From contig CM075651.1 of NCBI GenBank assembly GCA_037953625.1, positions 109,431,001-109,495,000 on the forward strand: DNA of 64,000 nt, written 5' to 3'. This document shows positions 1 through 10,900 of the stretch, piece by piece. Numbering within the stretch: position 1 is the stretch's first letter; the number at the start of each line of letters is the position of its first letter. Both the position numbers and the translations under genes were made by a program. The DNA is from Crotalaria pallida (taxonomy: Eukaryota > Streptophyta > Magnoliopsida > Fabales > Fabaceae). The notes under the pieces were generated by a model that saw nothing but the letters and a program-made list of their open reading frames with translations, did not search any database and was not told the origin of the DNA.

Positions 1-618
1 GTATAACATGTTAGATGAATTTATGTTGGTGATTATTGCATTCTTTAGTATTTTGTTTTAGTTAGATAGTCACGTTATATCCTCTGTCTCTTTCTACTCT
101 GAGACCGCAAGGTCAACCCGTTAGTGTTCGGAACACTGACTCTCTCCTACCACGTTGTCGTATCGGCACTTGCTGATATTGCAACTGGTAGATGGCGCAG
201 CGGAAGCGTGGTGGACTTCCTCGACCAAGGCCTGGAGTTAGACGACAAATGCTAGGAAGCATGACTAGAAGCTAGGAATCCCCCTGGCGGAATGTATTCC
301 AATGTAAGTTTCTTAGTTCCCTAGCTCGACCATACTGTATACCGGTAACAGTTTTATTTGACACTAATTATTTGAGACAATTAAATGGGCCAAGTTTAAA
401 TGAAGTTTTGAAAACGGGTTTCAAAGTGCGGTGTCTTGTGACATCTCGGTTTGGAACTTGAAAGAGTTAATGTAATGTGAGAACACGAGTTTTAATTGTA
501 ACTATGTTTTGAAAACCTAAGTGTTCTCATCTTGCGTAACATTTGTTTTAAAAAAAAATGGCCCTAATTTTCACTACTTTGGACTTAAGTTTTCAAGTTG
601 CCGAATCGGGGTGTTACA
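1..618 (+). mobile_element. Element A left LTR, 3' end only
   Basis: This is the 3' terminal 618 bp of an LTR whose start lies before the window. It matches 7371-7988 with about ten differences, which identifies the two as LTRs of one element. It ends GGTGTTACA, followed after 2-3 bases by a tRNA primer site. It includes the last part of a predicted intron (acceptor ending at 191) and a short open frame at 192-275. No larger gene is visible. Confidence 0.9.
192..275 (+). other. Basic 27-residue micro-ORF after a predicted splice acceptor (A left LTR)
   Basis: An ATG directly abuts a TAG acceptor-like sequence (ACTGGTAG then ATGG). The frame runs 27 codons to TAG and is rich in Arg/Lys (begins MAQRKRGG). 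The right LTR copy at 7562-7645 keeps the frame; one visible difference there (CCT to CCC) is synonymous. Its position equals that of the longer ORF in the B and C LTRs, but I see no sequence relationship. It could be chance; there is no evidence of translation. Confidence 0.2.
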
Positions 619-621
619 GAA

Positions 622-633
622 TGGTATCAGAGC
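622..633 (+). other. Primer binding site, initiator tRNA-Met (element A)
   Basis: TGGTATCAGAGC begins 3 bases after the LTR end. This is the standard plant minus-strand primer site complementary to the 3' end of initiator tRNA-Met, common to many Ty1/copia and Ty3/gypsy elements. It fixes the 5'-to-3' direction of element A as plus. Confidence 0.92.
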
Positions 634-2180
634 GGTGGTTAAACTAAGTAACCTTATACATGGGCTTACGTACTCTGCCGTGTGTCTCTGTGTGTGAGTT
701 AGTATTAGGATAGCGATGGAACGTTAGGAGTACGCGGACATTTTTCCGGAGTACGTCAGTTTACGACTGCAATTGAAATGAGGAGCAGAGGTTAATGTCG
801 ACATGGATGTTGATGCGTGATTCAGAATCTTCCTCATTGAACTCTTCTTTGATATGAACCCTTTGGTTTGTGATGGCCCTTGGACTCTTAATATGAGATT
901 CTGTTCTGTGATTAAAACCCTTCTTTTCTTGAATTGAACTTTTCTTGTGACAACCCTATGTGTGCCAAATTGCTTTGGCGCGGCGCTTGAAAAATCTTAG
1001 ACCCTGCTTTTGACAAAGCCTTGATCATTGATGAACCCAAAGTTTCTCCTTGGTCCTTGACCCAACGTTGTTCATTCCTAAAGCTTTAGTGAGGGTGTTA
1101 AGCCCTTACCTCCTGTATCAGTCCAGTAGAAAATCCTAGAATAGAGAGTTAGTTTTGAAGTGATGGTTAAGGAGAATGAGGATTAGTTAGTATGGGTGAA
1201 GAATGTGGGAGTTTGGAGAAAAGTAGGAATATCTTTTGAGCTTTAGGTAAGTGTGAGTTATGTAAGGTGATTACGACTAAGAGTTTTGATGTCGGAGTGG
1301 TTAAATTAATGGTTTAGATGATGATAAGACGCGGAAGAAATTAAGGTGATGTCTAGAATTTAGAGTCCTAAGTGTCTTGATTGGAGTCGAAAAATGGTTA
1401 GATAGAGGTGAATAGGTGATGATGTGGTAAAGTTGAACAAATAAGATGATGGAATTTAATGGCTTAGAATGTAAGAAAAACTGTGGGAAGAGGAAAAAGG
1501 TTTAGAATTGTCTAAGATATATGATCCAGTGTTAGAGATAAGAGGTGAGAAGGTGTATGTTTTCTGAGGATTAGTGGTTGATTAAGAGTAAAGGGAAGAG
1601 GTGATAGTGACCATAGAAGTCTGATGAGGGCAATTATTTGGTGAGAAGTAGGGCAATAAGAGGATAGATTGGAGCTAAGTAACGGGAAATCTTGTAAGAT
1701 TAACCAAAAGTGGCAAAGGATAAGAGTATTTAGAGATTAAATCGGTGATAGTAAGTATGGTATGGAGGTAAGAGTCGTTTAAGTTGGGGATTAGTAGGAA
1801 ATGTGAGTTTCTGAGGAGTAGATTGTTTAGGCTTGAAGCGATAAAGAGGATCTGACCCTAAAGAGTGGTAGTGTCTTGACCCCAAATGTCCATAACCTTG
1901 TTATCTTTGGACCTTGTTCCGATGCCTTTGAACCCCTCTGTTCTTTGTTGTCGGTGAAACCATACTGTTTATAGCCTATCTTGTTATTGTCGAAAGTACC
2001 CGAGAGATTACTTTTGCAAGTGATCCGTCTGATTCATTTGAGAAGGCGACGAATAGATAAGTACGTGTTCGAAGATGCGACGATTGCTGCGGTTAAAAGG
2101 AAAGAGATTTTTTTCAAGGAGTTACGCGTCCGCAGATCAGACAGACTCTACACGGTATTTCTCGAGGACGAGAAATCTCC

Positions 2181-2193
2181 AAGTTGGGGAGAA
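2181..2193 (+). other. Polypurine tract (element A)
   Basis: AAGTTGGGGAGAA lies immediately before the TGTAACACCC start of the right LTR. The same tract precedes the LTR of B (41084-41096) and of C (63398-63410, minus strand). This is the expected plus-strand primer position. Confidence 0.85.
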
Positions 2194-2814
2194 TGTAACA
2201 CCCCGCATTTTTCCCATACGTGCGTAAACGATTTCGTCAAAATAAACCTCAAAGTTTTGTGATATAAAAGATTTTTAGAAAAGAATTTTACGTGAGAAAG
2301 AAATCAAGCATTGATTTTCAAGGATTTTTATAAACAAAATGTTTTTATAAATAAGAAGAGAATAATTTTGAAATGGTTTGATTTTTAAGAAATGAGTTGT
2401 GATTTTATTCAAAAGTGATTTTTGTTTGAAATGGAATTTTTGGGATTTTTGGGTCTGTAAGCTTTAAAAATTTGTAACTTTTTAACTGTAACTCGGATTT
2501 TCATGAACTTTATATCAAAACGATCGTCTTGAAACCTAGATTCTAAAAGTGTAACTTTTGGAATTTTATGGGTTGTTTTATAAAAATTTATTCTCAGCGT
2601 TTTAAAATACGAGTTTAAAGAATTGTGTTTTAAAGAAAATGAATTTATTGATTTGGTTTGAATTTTTATGTGAAATGTGTTTGATTGGATATGTGTGTAC
2701 TGTGTGATGCATGAAATAAATTGTGTGAGTGTGATTCCTTATTAAGTGATTGCATTATGGTATGAATTAATAATTAGGATGTTTAAGTAAATAAGATTAA
2801 GAAAATAAAATGTG

Positions 2815-2880
2815 AAGTATGTATGTGTGTATGTGTGTGCTACGGTATGTGTGTGTGTATATGTGTGTGTATGATTGTGT
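2815..2880 (+). repeat. TG-rich microsatellite in element A LTR
   Basis: Imperfect (TG)n with GTATGTGTGT runs; a second TG-rich patch follows near 2940-3050. The B and C LTRs carry the same kind of block at the same relative place, a few hundred bases into the LTR and upstream of the leader. Confidence 0.8.
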
Positions 2881-3306
2881 TAATTGCTTGATTATATAAA
2901 TTAATAATTATAAATGAATTTAATTAAGAAATAAAAGTTGTAAGCATGTGTGTGCATATAGGTGTCACGGTTTTAGTGAGTGTGTGCATGCATGATACAT
3001 ATATGATGTGTGTGAAGGTGACATGTGTGTTTAGGGTGTGTATGTGTAGACTTATGGTGCACTTGCTTGGTGAGTAAGAGAAGCCTAACCAAGTGGACCA
3101 AACCAAATCAAACTAAGTTAGGAAAGCTCTAACAAAAAGCTAACTAATACTTAGAGCCTAAGTGACCCCTAAACCTTAGCCTTGCTACTTGTTCCCTTGA
3201 CTTTGGTGACCTTAGCCATGCAAATTTATGCAAGCCCAAAATCGCCCCTCTTCCTTATGCATGAGCCGAAAATTTTTTTTATGGGAAAAGAGGGAAATTG
3301 TGAGTT

Positions 3307-3317
3307 GCCTATATGTG
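3307..3317 (+). promoter_or_regulatory. Candidate TATA box, element A LTR
   Basis: GCCTATATGTG sits about 1.1 kb into the LTR, just before a pyrimidine-rich stretch and then a GAGAGAAA-rich leader. The C LTR has CCTATATACATC at the equivalent place. This rests on position and motif only. Confidence 0.35.
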
Positions 3318-5804
3318 CTAGAAGCCTTAGTTCCTTCACCAATTCATTTCTCACTCCTTCCACCGTACCAACACAAACACAACTCCTAAGAGTCCATCAA
3401 ACTCTTAGAGAGAAAAAGAGAAAAGAAATAGAGAGAAAGAAAAGGAGGGAGGCCGTGAGGTGTAGGAAAGAAAGAGATGAAGATCCAAGCCAAACCTAGA
3501 AGTTTCCTTGTAGATCAAGAGCAATAGGAGTTAGAAGAACCAACCTTCCTCATGGTAGGACTTGAGGATTCAAGAGAAGATTTTGTAATAGCTTAGCTTT
3601 TCCCTTTTTGTTTTGTAGATCTATTTTCTTTCTTCTTGCATGTTTAATTTTTGGAGTTTATGTGTTGTTGTTCTTTTGATCTTGAACTTTTGAGGACTTT
3701 AAATAATTTGTAATATGCTATACTTGTGCTTGATTGTTTTCGGTTCATAGTGTTCTTGTTAGATCTAATAATTTTCTTAACTAAATCTTTAAAGATCTAA
3801 AGAAAGGATAAAATTCTTGTGAAACCTAAAATAAATCCTTCCTTGCATGTTTGATTTTCTTTCTTTAAACCATGATTTATATTTGTTTATGTGATTATTT
3901 GATAAGAAAAATTCATGATCTAAGTTTATTTGTTAATAAAGTGAAACTTTCGGTTTTGCATGCTAAATCTTTTGCTAGGCCATGATCTATGCACATTTCT
4001 ATAATTATTTATTGAATAAATTTATGATCAAGGCATGATTTGTGAAAAAGTTAAGGTTTTTATTCTTGCATGTTAATTTTGTGATTATCTTGGTTGATCT
4101 AAAGTGTGTACATGTAATTATTTTGGTTCGGTGAATGAAAAATGTTTAGATCCTTGGTTGCATGTTATTTCTCAAGAGTAAACGTTGTGTTTTTCTTTTA
4201 TCTATTATTCGGTTTTTGAGGAAAAATTGAAGAAATAAAATAATTTTTCAAAGTATAATCCTAATTTGATCAAGTATATGTTATATTTTTATAGAGGTCA
4301 TTCGGCCATACTTAATTAAAAATGAAACTCATGTTTTTATTTTGGAAAAAGTTGATGCATGTTTGTTCTAAGACTAGATCTAACAATTTCTAACACATGC
4401 AAGTTATTTTCATGAAAGATTAAATAAGATCTTTATTTTTAAGAAAGAGTTATAATCATGAGTTCATTTGTGTGTGTGATATGAATGAATGATGTAATGT
4501 GTTACTTTACTGAACTTGATGTGGTATTGTTGCTTTGAAAGTTGTTTTGAAAGTTTGCATGCCTTAGTTTCAATCACATGATTTTAAGTTGAAAAATGAG
4601 TGAAAACCATGCCTTTTTGTGTGTTGACATTCGGCCACCTAGGGAGAAATAGGAAGCTAGGCTTGTTCCTCAATTAGGTTGCATACATGATGGTTCTATT
4701 TGAATTTAAAAGACCTAAAAAGATACATGCATTAAAGAAATAAATTCAAAAGAAAATAAGTGTGATGGTTTGTAATTTAATTGTTGTGTTGATTTGGTTA
4801 TGAAAATGAAATCTAAAATTGTTTATTTTTCTTTTGATGCTCACGGTTTTAGCTTAGAAGAGAGAAAATAATTGCATGTTTTTAAGTTTTCAAATGTGCA
4901 CTAAATCCTTGCAATTTTATGAGTATAATTCGGTTAATACATGTTTAAATTGGTTGGACAATTGTTTTCATGAAATGATGTGTACTTGCTATTATCTTTT
5001 CGATTTTTTTTTAGAAAATAAATAGGTGGATTTGACTGGAAATTTTGTAATGTTAAGTTATTTAAATTAATTTGTGATTAGAAAATAATAACCATGTGTG
5101 ATTCGGTGTTGCTGGATAAATTAAAAGGATTAAGTTAAATTATTTTCTTAAGAATAATTAAATTAATTTATTAAGGATATAATTTAACTAATGATTTATA
5201 TGCTTTGAAATGTGATTTTTCTTTGTCCTGCTTGAATGTATTGGAATTGTTTGAATCCTGTTTGTGAATTTTAATTGTGCAAAATATATGTTTGAATTTT
5301 TAAGTAGTTGAAAAAAATGTTTTCTATAAAAGGAATGATTGAAACAACTTAAATTAATTTGAGTTCTTAATTGATATTATTTGATCAGTGTTTGCTAATG
5401 TTGTGAAGTTTAATTGGTTTTGAAGTTTTACCTTCTTGAATTTGTAATTGGTTTTCAAAAGTTGTTTTTCGCTCAAGGTTTAAAGAAAATGATTTTTCCA
5501 ACCAAAGTGATTTAAATTAAAAAGAAGAATAGATTCTGTTTTGGAAAATAAATTGTTTTAAGAAGTTTTCTTGGAAACATTTTATTAAAGAAATGATTTG
5601 GATTTAAAGTCCTTTGGATATTGGCAATGTGCTTTTAAAAAAAAGGGGATTATTTTAAAGTGTTTTAAAACGAAATTAAGAACTCACGTAAATCGTTTCT
5701 AACGCACGGGGAAAAATGTTTTAGTTCGGGTGTCGGACGGGAAGAAGACGTGGCAAGGTTAGCGACTGAAATTTCAGAAAGTTTTTGGATGTGTCGTCAT
5801 CCAG

Positions 5805-7561
5805 GTGAGTGAGAGTGTGGTGATCCCGTAACGTGGTTGCTCGCAATTCGAATAGACGGATTGCGAGAATACTGCGAATTAGGCAATGTAGATATTCGTG
5901 CTAAGTGTTTACCTGTTCTATTTGTATACTAAATGTTCATCCGTTATGCATTACTAAATGTTTATTTGCTGTGCATACTTTATTTTGTTTAGAAGTTGTT
6001 TGATTTTGTCTGGATAGCGAAATGATGATAGAACTATGAAGGTAATAAGATAAGACTGAGAAAGAGAAAAGAGGGAATAAATAAGTGATGAGTAAAGAAT
6101 AATGAGAAAGTATGGGAATGATGGAGAGATAGATGAAACGTGATGCGAATGAGATTGAAAAAGATATGAAGAGTCGAGAGTGGAAAGAGATGTGGTTTGA
6201 GTAGAGATGAGAATCCTCGTACATGTTTTTGGGAAGAAGCTTAGTGTTGAGTTGAGCTTGCTCCTCCATTAACACTCACCCAAAAACATGATTTTTTGAA
6301 AAAGATTTTGAAAAGAGATTTTCGAAAAAAAAAAGCTTTTTATGGAAATGTTATTTTGTGAAATTTTTTGGAAAAATCATTTTTGAAAAAGTTTTGGTGA
6401 AATCATGTTTTCGAAAAAGTCTTGCGAAATATGTTTGAGAAAAGACGAGGAAATGGATACTGATGGTGATGGTGAGAATTATGTTGAGAATGAGCATGAG
6501 TTAATGAGAGTGAAATGAGAAAGTGATTTGAGGCTTGAGGCCATTTGAGATTTAGGGGGAAAGGATTGCGTTTAGTGATCGGGTTTCGTTGAAGGGATGC
6601 ACCAAGGACGGGCCGATCATTAGGAAGAAGCCGCTAATTAAAACGCTAAAACTTTAAAAGACATTTACAAACGCGGTGAGGTATGAGTGTCGTATCGAAG
6701 TAGTGGAGAGGAAGATACTATGGGTATCTGCGGATGCTCAGGTGGGGATTGCAGGAGGGGAGGACGATGACGGTGATACGTCAAGAAGTCTAGAGTACAA
6801 TTCTAGACAGACAACTCCACATGTGGCGCACTAATGTGGTGGGGACTGGGTCTAATGCCGTGGTAGTTCTGCACCGGAACTAGAATTGTACTGTCACCCC
6901 CTCGATGCAAATCTAGAACAGTGAGAGGGACTGGAACGGGGCATTTGTGTTTGCCGCTGAGAGCGTGCATTGATATGAATTGAATTGATTTGAGGCTGAG
7001 TCCTCCTGGTCTGGGACCATTTGTTGTGTGACAGCTGTCGTTCCCGCGTGGTAAAGGTCCTGTACTCCTGTTTGCTTCCGACTAGGTTGGGTGGTTGACC
7101 GAGGAGATGTAGACGTGTGTGAGCTCAATGATGTATCCCCCTCATCATTGATGCTAACCGAAATAATAAAACTTAATAGACAAAGATGTTTCAAAAGGAA
7201 AAGTATATCAAATGTTAAGTATGGAATAAGATTATGAAGATGAGAGACGATTGTGGAATTTAATGGTAAAAGCTTATGAGAAAGAGATTGGGAGTGAGAA
7301 CTCGGATTATGTAATGATGTTTACGATGATGATGGTGATGAGGATTATGTTGTTGTGATTCATGCTATGTGTATAACATGTTAGATGAATTTATGTTGGT
7401 GATTATTGCATTCTTTAGTATTTTGTTTTAGTTAGATAGTCACGTTATATCCTCTGTCTCTTTCTACTCTGAGACCGCAAGGTCAACCCGTTAGTGTTCG
7501 GAACACTGACTCTCTCCTACCACGTTGTCGTATCGGCACTTGCTGATATTGCAACTGGTAG
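5805..7561 (+). other. Predicted intron in element A LTR
   Basis: The donor is CCAG|GTGAGT at 5804/5805. The acceptor is a pyrimidine-rich tract with CTGAC upstream, then GGTAG|ATGG at 7561/7562. Both sites align with similar ones in the B and C LTRs. The true donor could lie further upstream. Prediction only. Confidence 0.35.
6287..6432 (+). repeat. Degenerate TTTTGAAAAG repeats, element A LTR
   Basis: Short A/T-plus-G words (TTTTTGAAAAAG, TTTTCGAAAA) recur about every 20-25 bp. The same array occurs in both B LTRs and in C. Antisense frames through it are low complexity. Confidence 0.6.
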
Positions 7562-7645
7562 ATGGCGCAGCGGAAGCGTGGTGGACTTCCTCGACCAAGG
7601 CCCGGAGTTAGACGACAAATGCTAGGAAGCATGACTAGAAGCTAG
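7562..7645 (+). other. Basic 27-residue micro-ORF, right LTR copy
   Basis: Second copy of the frame at 192-275, again starting at an ATG that abuts an AG acceptor-like site. The frame is intact. Coding status is unknown. Confidence 0.2.
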
Positions 7646-7988
7646 GAATCCCCCTGGCGGAATGTATTCCAATGTAAGTTTCTTAGTTCCCTAGCTCGAC
7701 CATACTGTACCCCGGTAACAGTTTTATTTGACACTAATTATTTGAGACAATTAAAGGGGGCAAGTTTAGATGAAGTTTTGAAAACGGGTTTCAAAGTGCG
7801 GTGTCTTGTGACATCTCGGTTTGGAACTCTAAAGAGTTAATGTAATGTGAGAACACGAGTTTTAATTGTAACTATGTTTTGAAAACCTAAGTGTTCTCAT
7901 CTTGCGTAACATTTATTTTAAAAAAAAATGGTCCTAATTTTCACTACTTTGGACTTAAGTTTTCAAGTTGCCGAATCGGGGTGTTACA

Positions 7989-10900
7989 GCTTGGGGCACC
8001 AAGCATTGTTTCGTATCATTCTAAAGTTTCTTATATGTCCTAATACACATTCCTAGACCATTCTAAGCCTTTAGAATACTCTCTTAACCATTTTACACTT
8101 TTTAGAAACTGCAAGGACTCATGCTACACCCTTTACGTCCCTTGGGGCACCAAGCATTGTTTAGGATCATTCTAAAGGTTCATATATGTACTAATACACA
8201 TTCGTAGCCATTATAAGCCTTTACAATACTCTCTTAACCATTCTACACTTGTTAGAATGTCTAAGGACTCATGTTACACCCTTTCCGTCCCTTGTGGCAC
8301 CAAGAATTGTTTCGGATAATTCTAAAGGTTCGTATATGTCCTAATAGACATTCCAAGACCATTCTAAGCCTTTAGAATACTCTCTTCACCATTCTACACA
8401 TGTTAGAACCTCCAATAACTCATGTTACACCCTTTACGTCCCTTGGGGCACCAAGCATTGTTTAGGATCATTCTAAAGGTTCTTATATGTCCTAATACAC
8501 ATTCCCAGACCGTTCTAAACCTTTTGAATACTCTCTGAACCATTCTACACTTGTTAGAACCTTCAAGGACTCATGCTGCACCCTTTACGTCCCTTGGGGC
8601 ACCAAACATTGTTTAGGATCATTCTAAACGTTCTTATATGTACTAATACACATTCCTAGACCATTATAAGCCGTTAGAATACTCTCTTAACCATTCTACT
8701 CTTGTTAGAACTTCCAAGGACTCATGTTACACCCTTTACGTCCCTTGTGGCACCAAGCATTGTTTCAGATCATTCTAAAGGTTCGTATATGTCCCGATAC
8801 ACATTCCTAGACCATTATAAGCCATTAGAATACTCTCGTAACCATTCTACAATTGTTAGAACCTCCAACGACTCATGTTATACCCTTTACGTCTCTTTGG
8901 GGCACCAAGCATTGTTTCCGATCATTCTAAAGGTTCTTATAAGTCATAATACACATTTCTAGACCATTATAAGCCTTTAGAATACTCTCTTAACCACTCT
9001 ACACTTGTTAGAACTTCCAAGGACTCATGTTACACCCTTTACGACCCTTACGGCACCAAGCATTGTTTCGGATGATTCTAAAGGTTCGTATATGTCCTTA
9101 TACACATTCCTAGACCATTCTAAGCATTTAGAATACTCTCTTAACCATTCTACACTTGTTAGAACCTCCAAGGACTCATGTTACACCCTTCACGTCCCTT
9201 CAGGCACCAAGCATTGTTTCGGATCATTCTGAAGGTTCGTATATGTCCTAATACACATTCCTAGACCATTCTATGCCTTTAGAATACTCTCTTAACCATT
9301 CTACACTTGTTAGAACCTGCAAGGACTCATGCTACACACCCTTTACGTCCCTTGGGGCACCAAGCATTGTTTCGGATCATTCTAAAGGTTCGTATATGTC
9401 CTAATACACATTCCTAGACCATATTAAGCCTTTAGAATAATCTCTCAACCATTCAACACTTGTTAGAACCTCCAAGAATCATTTTACTCCCTTTACGTCC
9501 CTTGGGGAATCAAGCATTGTTTAGGATCATACTAAAGGTTCTTATATGTCCTAATACACATTCCTACACCATTTTAAGCCTTTAGAATATTCTCTTAACC
9601 ATTCTACACTTGTTAGAACCTCCAAGGACTCAAGCTGCATCCTCTACGTCCCTTAGGGTACCAAGAATTGTTTAGGATCATTCTAATGGTTCGTATATGT
9701 CCTAATACACATTCCTCTTCCATTCTAAGCATTTATAATACTCTCTTAACCATTCTACACTTGTTAAAACCTCCAAGGACTCATGCTGCATCCTCTACGT
9801 CCCTTGGGGACTCAAGCATTGTTTTGCATATTCTAAACGTTCTTATATGTCCTAATACACATTGCTACGCCATTCTAAGCCTTTAGAATACTCTCTTAAC
9901 CATTCCACACATGTTAGAACCTGCAAGTACTCAAGCTACACACTTTACGTCCCATGGGGCATCAAGCATTGTTTAGGATAATTCTAATGGTTCGTATATG
10001 TCCTAATATACACTCCTAGACCATTCTATACCTTTAGAAAACTCTCTTAACCATTCTACTCTTGTTAGAACCTCCAAGGACTCATGCTACATCCTCTACG
10101 TCCCTTGGGGCCCCAAGCATTGTTTAGGATCATTCTAAAGGTTCTTACATGTCCTAATACACATTCCTACGCCATTCTAAGCCTTTAGAATACTCTCTTA
10201 ACCATTCTTCACTTGTTAGAACCTCCAAGGACTCATGCTACATGCTCTACGTCCCTTGGGGTACCAAGCATTGTTTAGGATCGATCTAAAGTTTCTTATA
10301 TGTACTAGTACACATTCCTAGACTATTCTAAGCCTTTAGAATACTCTCTTAACCATTCTACACTTGTTAGAACCTGCAAGGACTCATGCTATACCCTTTA
10401 CGTCCCTTGGTTCACCAAGCATTGTTTAGGATCGTTTTAAAGGTTCTTATATGTACTAGTACACATTCCTAGACCATTATAAGCCTTTAGAATACTGTCT
10501 TAACCATTCTACATATGTTTGAACCTGCAAGTACTCAAGCTACACCCTTTACGTCCCTTGGGGCACCAAGCATTGTTTAGGATAATTCTAATGGTTGGTA
10601 TATGTCCTAATAGACACTCCTAGACCATTCTATGCCTTTAGAAAACTCTCTTAACCATTCTACTCTTGTTAGAATTTCCAAGGACTCATGCTACATCCTC
10701 TACGTCCCTTGGGGAACCAAGCATTGTTTAGGATCATTCTATAGATTCTCATATGTCCTAATACACATTCTTACGCCATTCTAAGCCTTTAGAATACTCT
10801 CTTAACCATTCTTCACTTGTTAGAACCTCCAAGGACTCATGCTACATGCTCTACGTCCCTAGGGGCACCAAGCATTGTTTAAGATCATTCTAAAGATTCG

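Larger units (their letters stand above)
619..2193 (+). mobile_element. Element A interior, 1.6 kb, non-coding
   Basis: This is the whole sequence between the two LTRs of A. It contains the Met-tRNA primer site at the left and a polypurine tract at the right. I find no gag, protease, RT, RNase H or integrase motif and no long frame, whereas an autonomous Ty3/gypsy interior is usually 4 kb or more. The last bases (TCGAGGACGAG, then AAGTTGGGGAGAA) resemble the end of chromovirus (Tekay/Del) interiors, so A is probably a gutted chromovirus derivative of the LARD type. The class is inference. Confidence 0.75.
2194..7988 (+). mobile_element. Element A right LTR, 5.8 kb
   Basis: It begins TGTAACACCC right after the polypurine tract and ends GGTGTTACA at the satellite border; its last 618 bp match the left LTR. 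Order along it: TG-rich tract, candidate TATA near 3308, purine-rich leader, about 2 kb of AT-rich sequence, TTTTGAAAAG repeats (6287-6432), a block shared with B and C (about 6780-6880), and a splice-acceptor-like site before 7562. The frames along it are short and unrelated to known proteins. The left target duplication is outside the window, so the TSD cannot be checked. Confidence 0.88.

Noticed and set aside
1981..2262. 93-codon frame at the end of the A interior as a pol C-terminus
   Set aside because: Only the last part before the purine tract resembles chromovirus interior ends; the rest has no recognisable integrase or chromodomain residues, and the frame runs into the LTR.
2924..3106. 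Thr/His-rich minus-strand frames across the TG-rich tracts (also 34436-34657, 41335-41556)
   Set aside because: Products of dinucleotide repeats without other support.
8702..9886. Open frames within satellite block 1
   Set aside because: They are runs of diverged 151-bp monomers; most other monomers have stops in the same frame.
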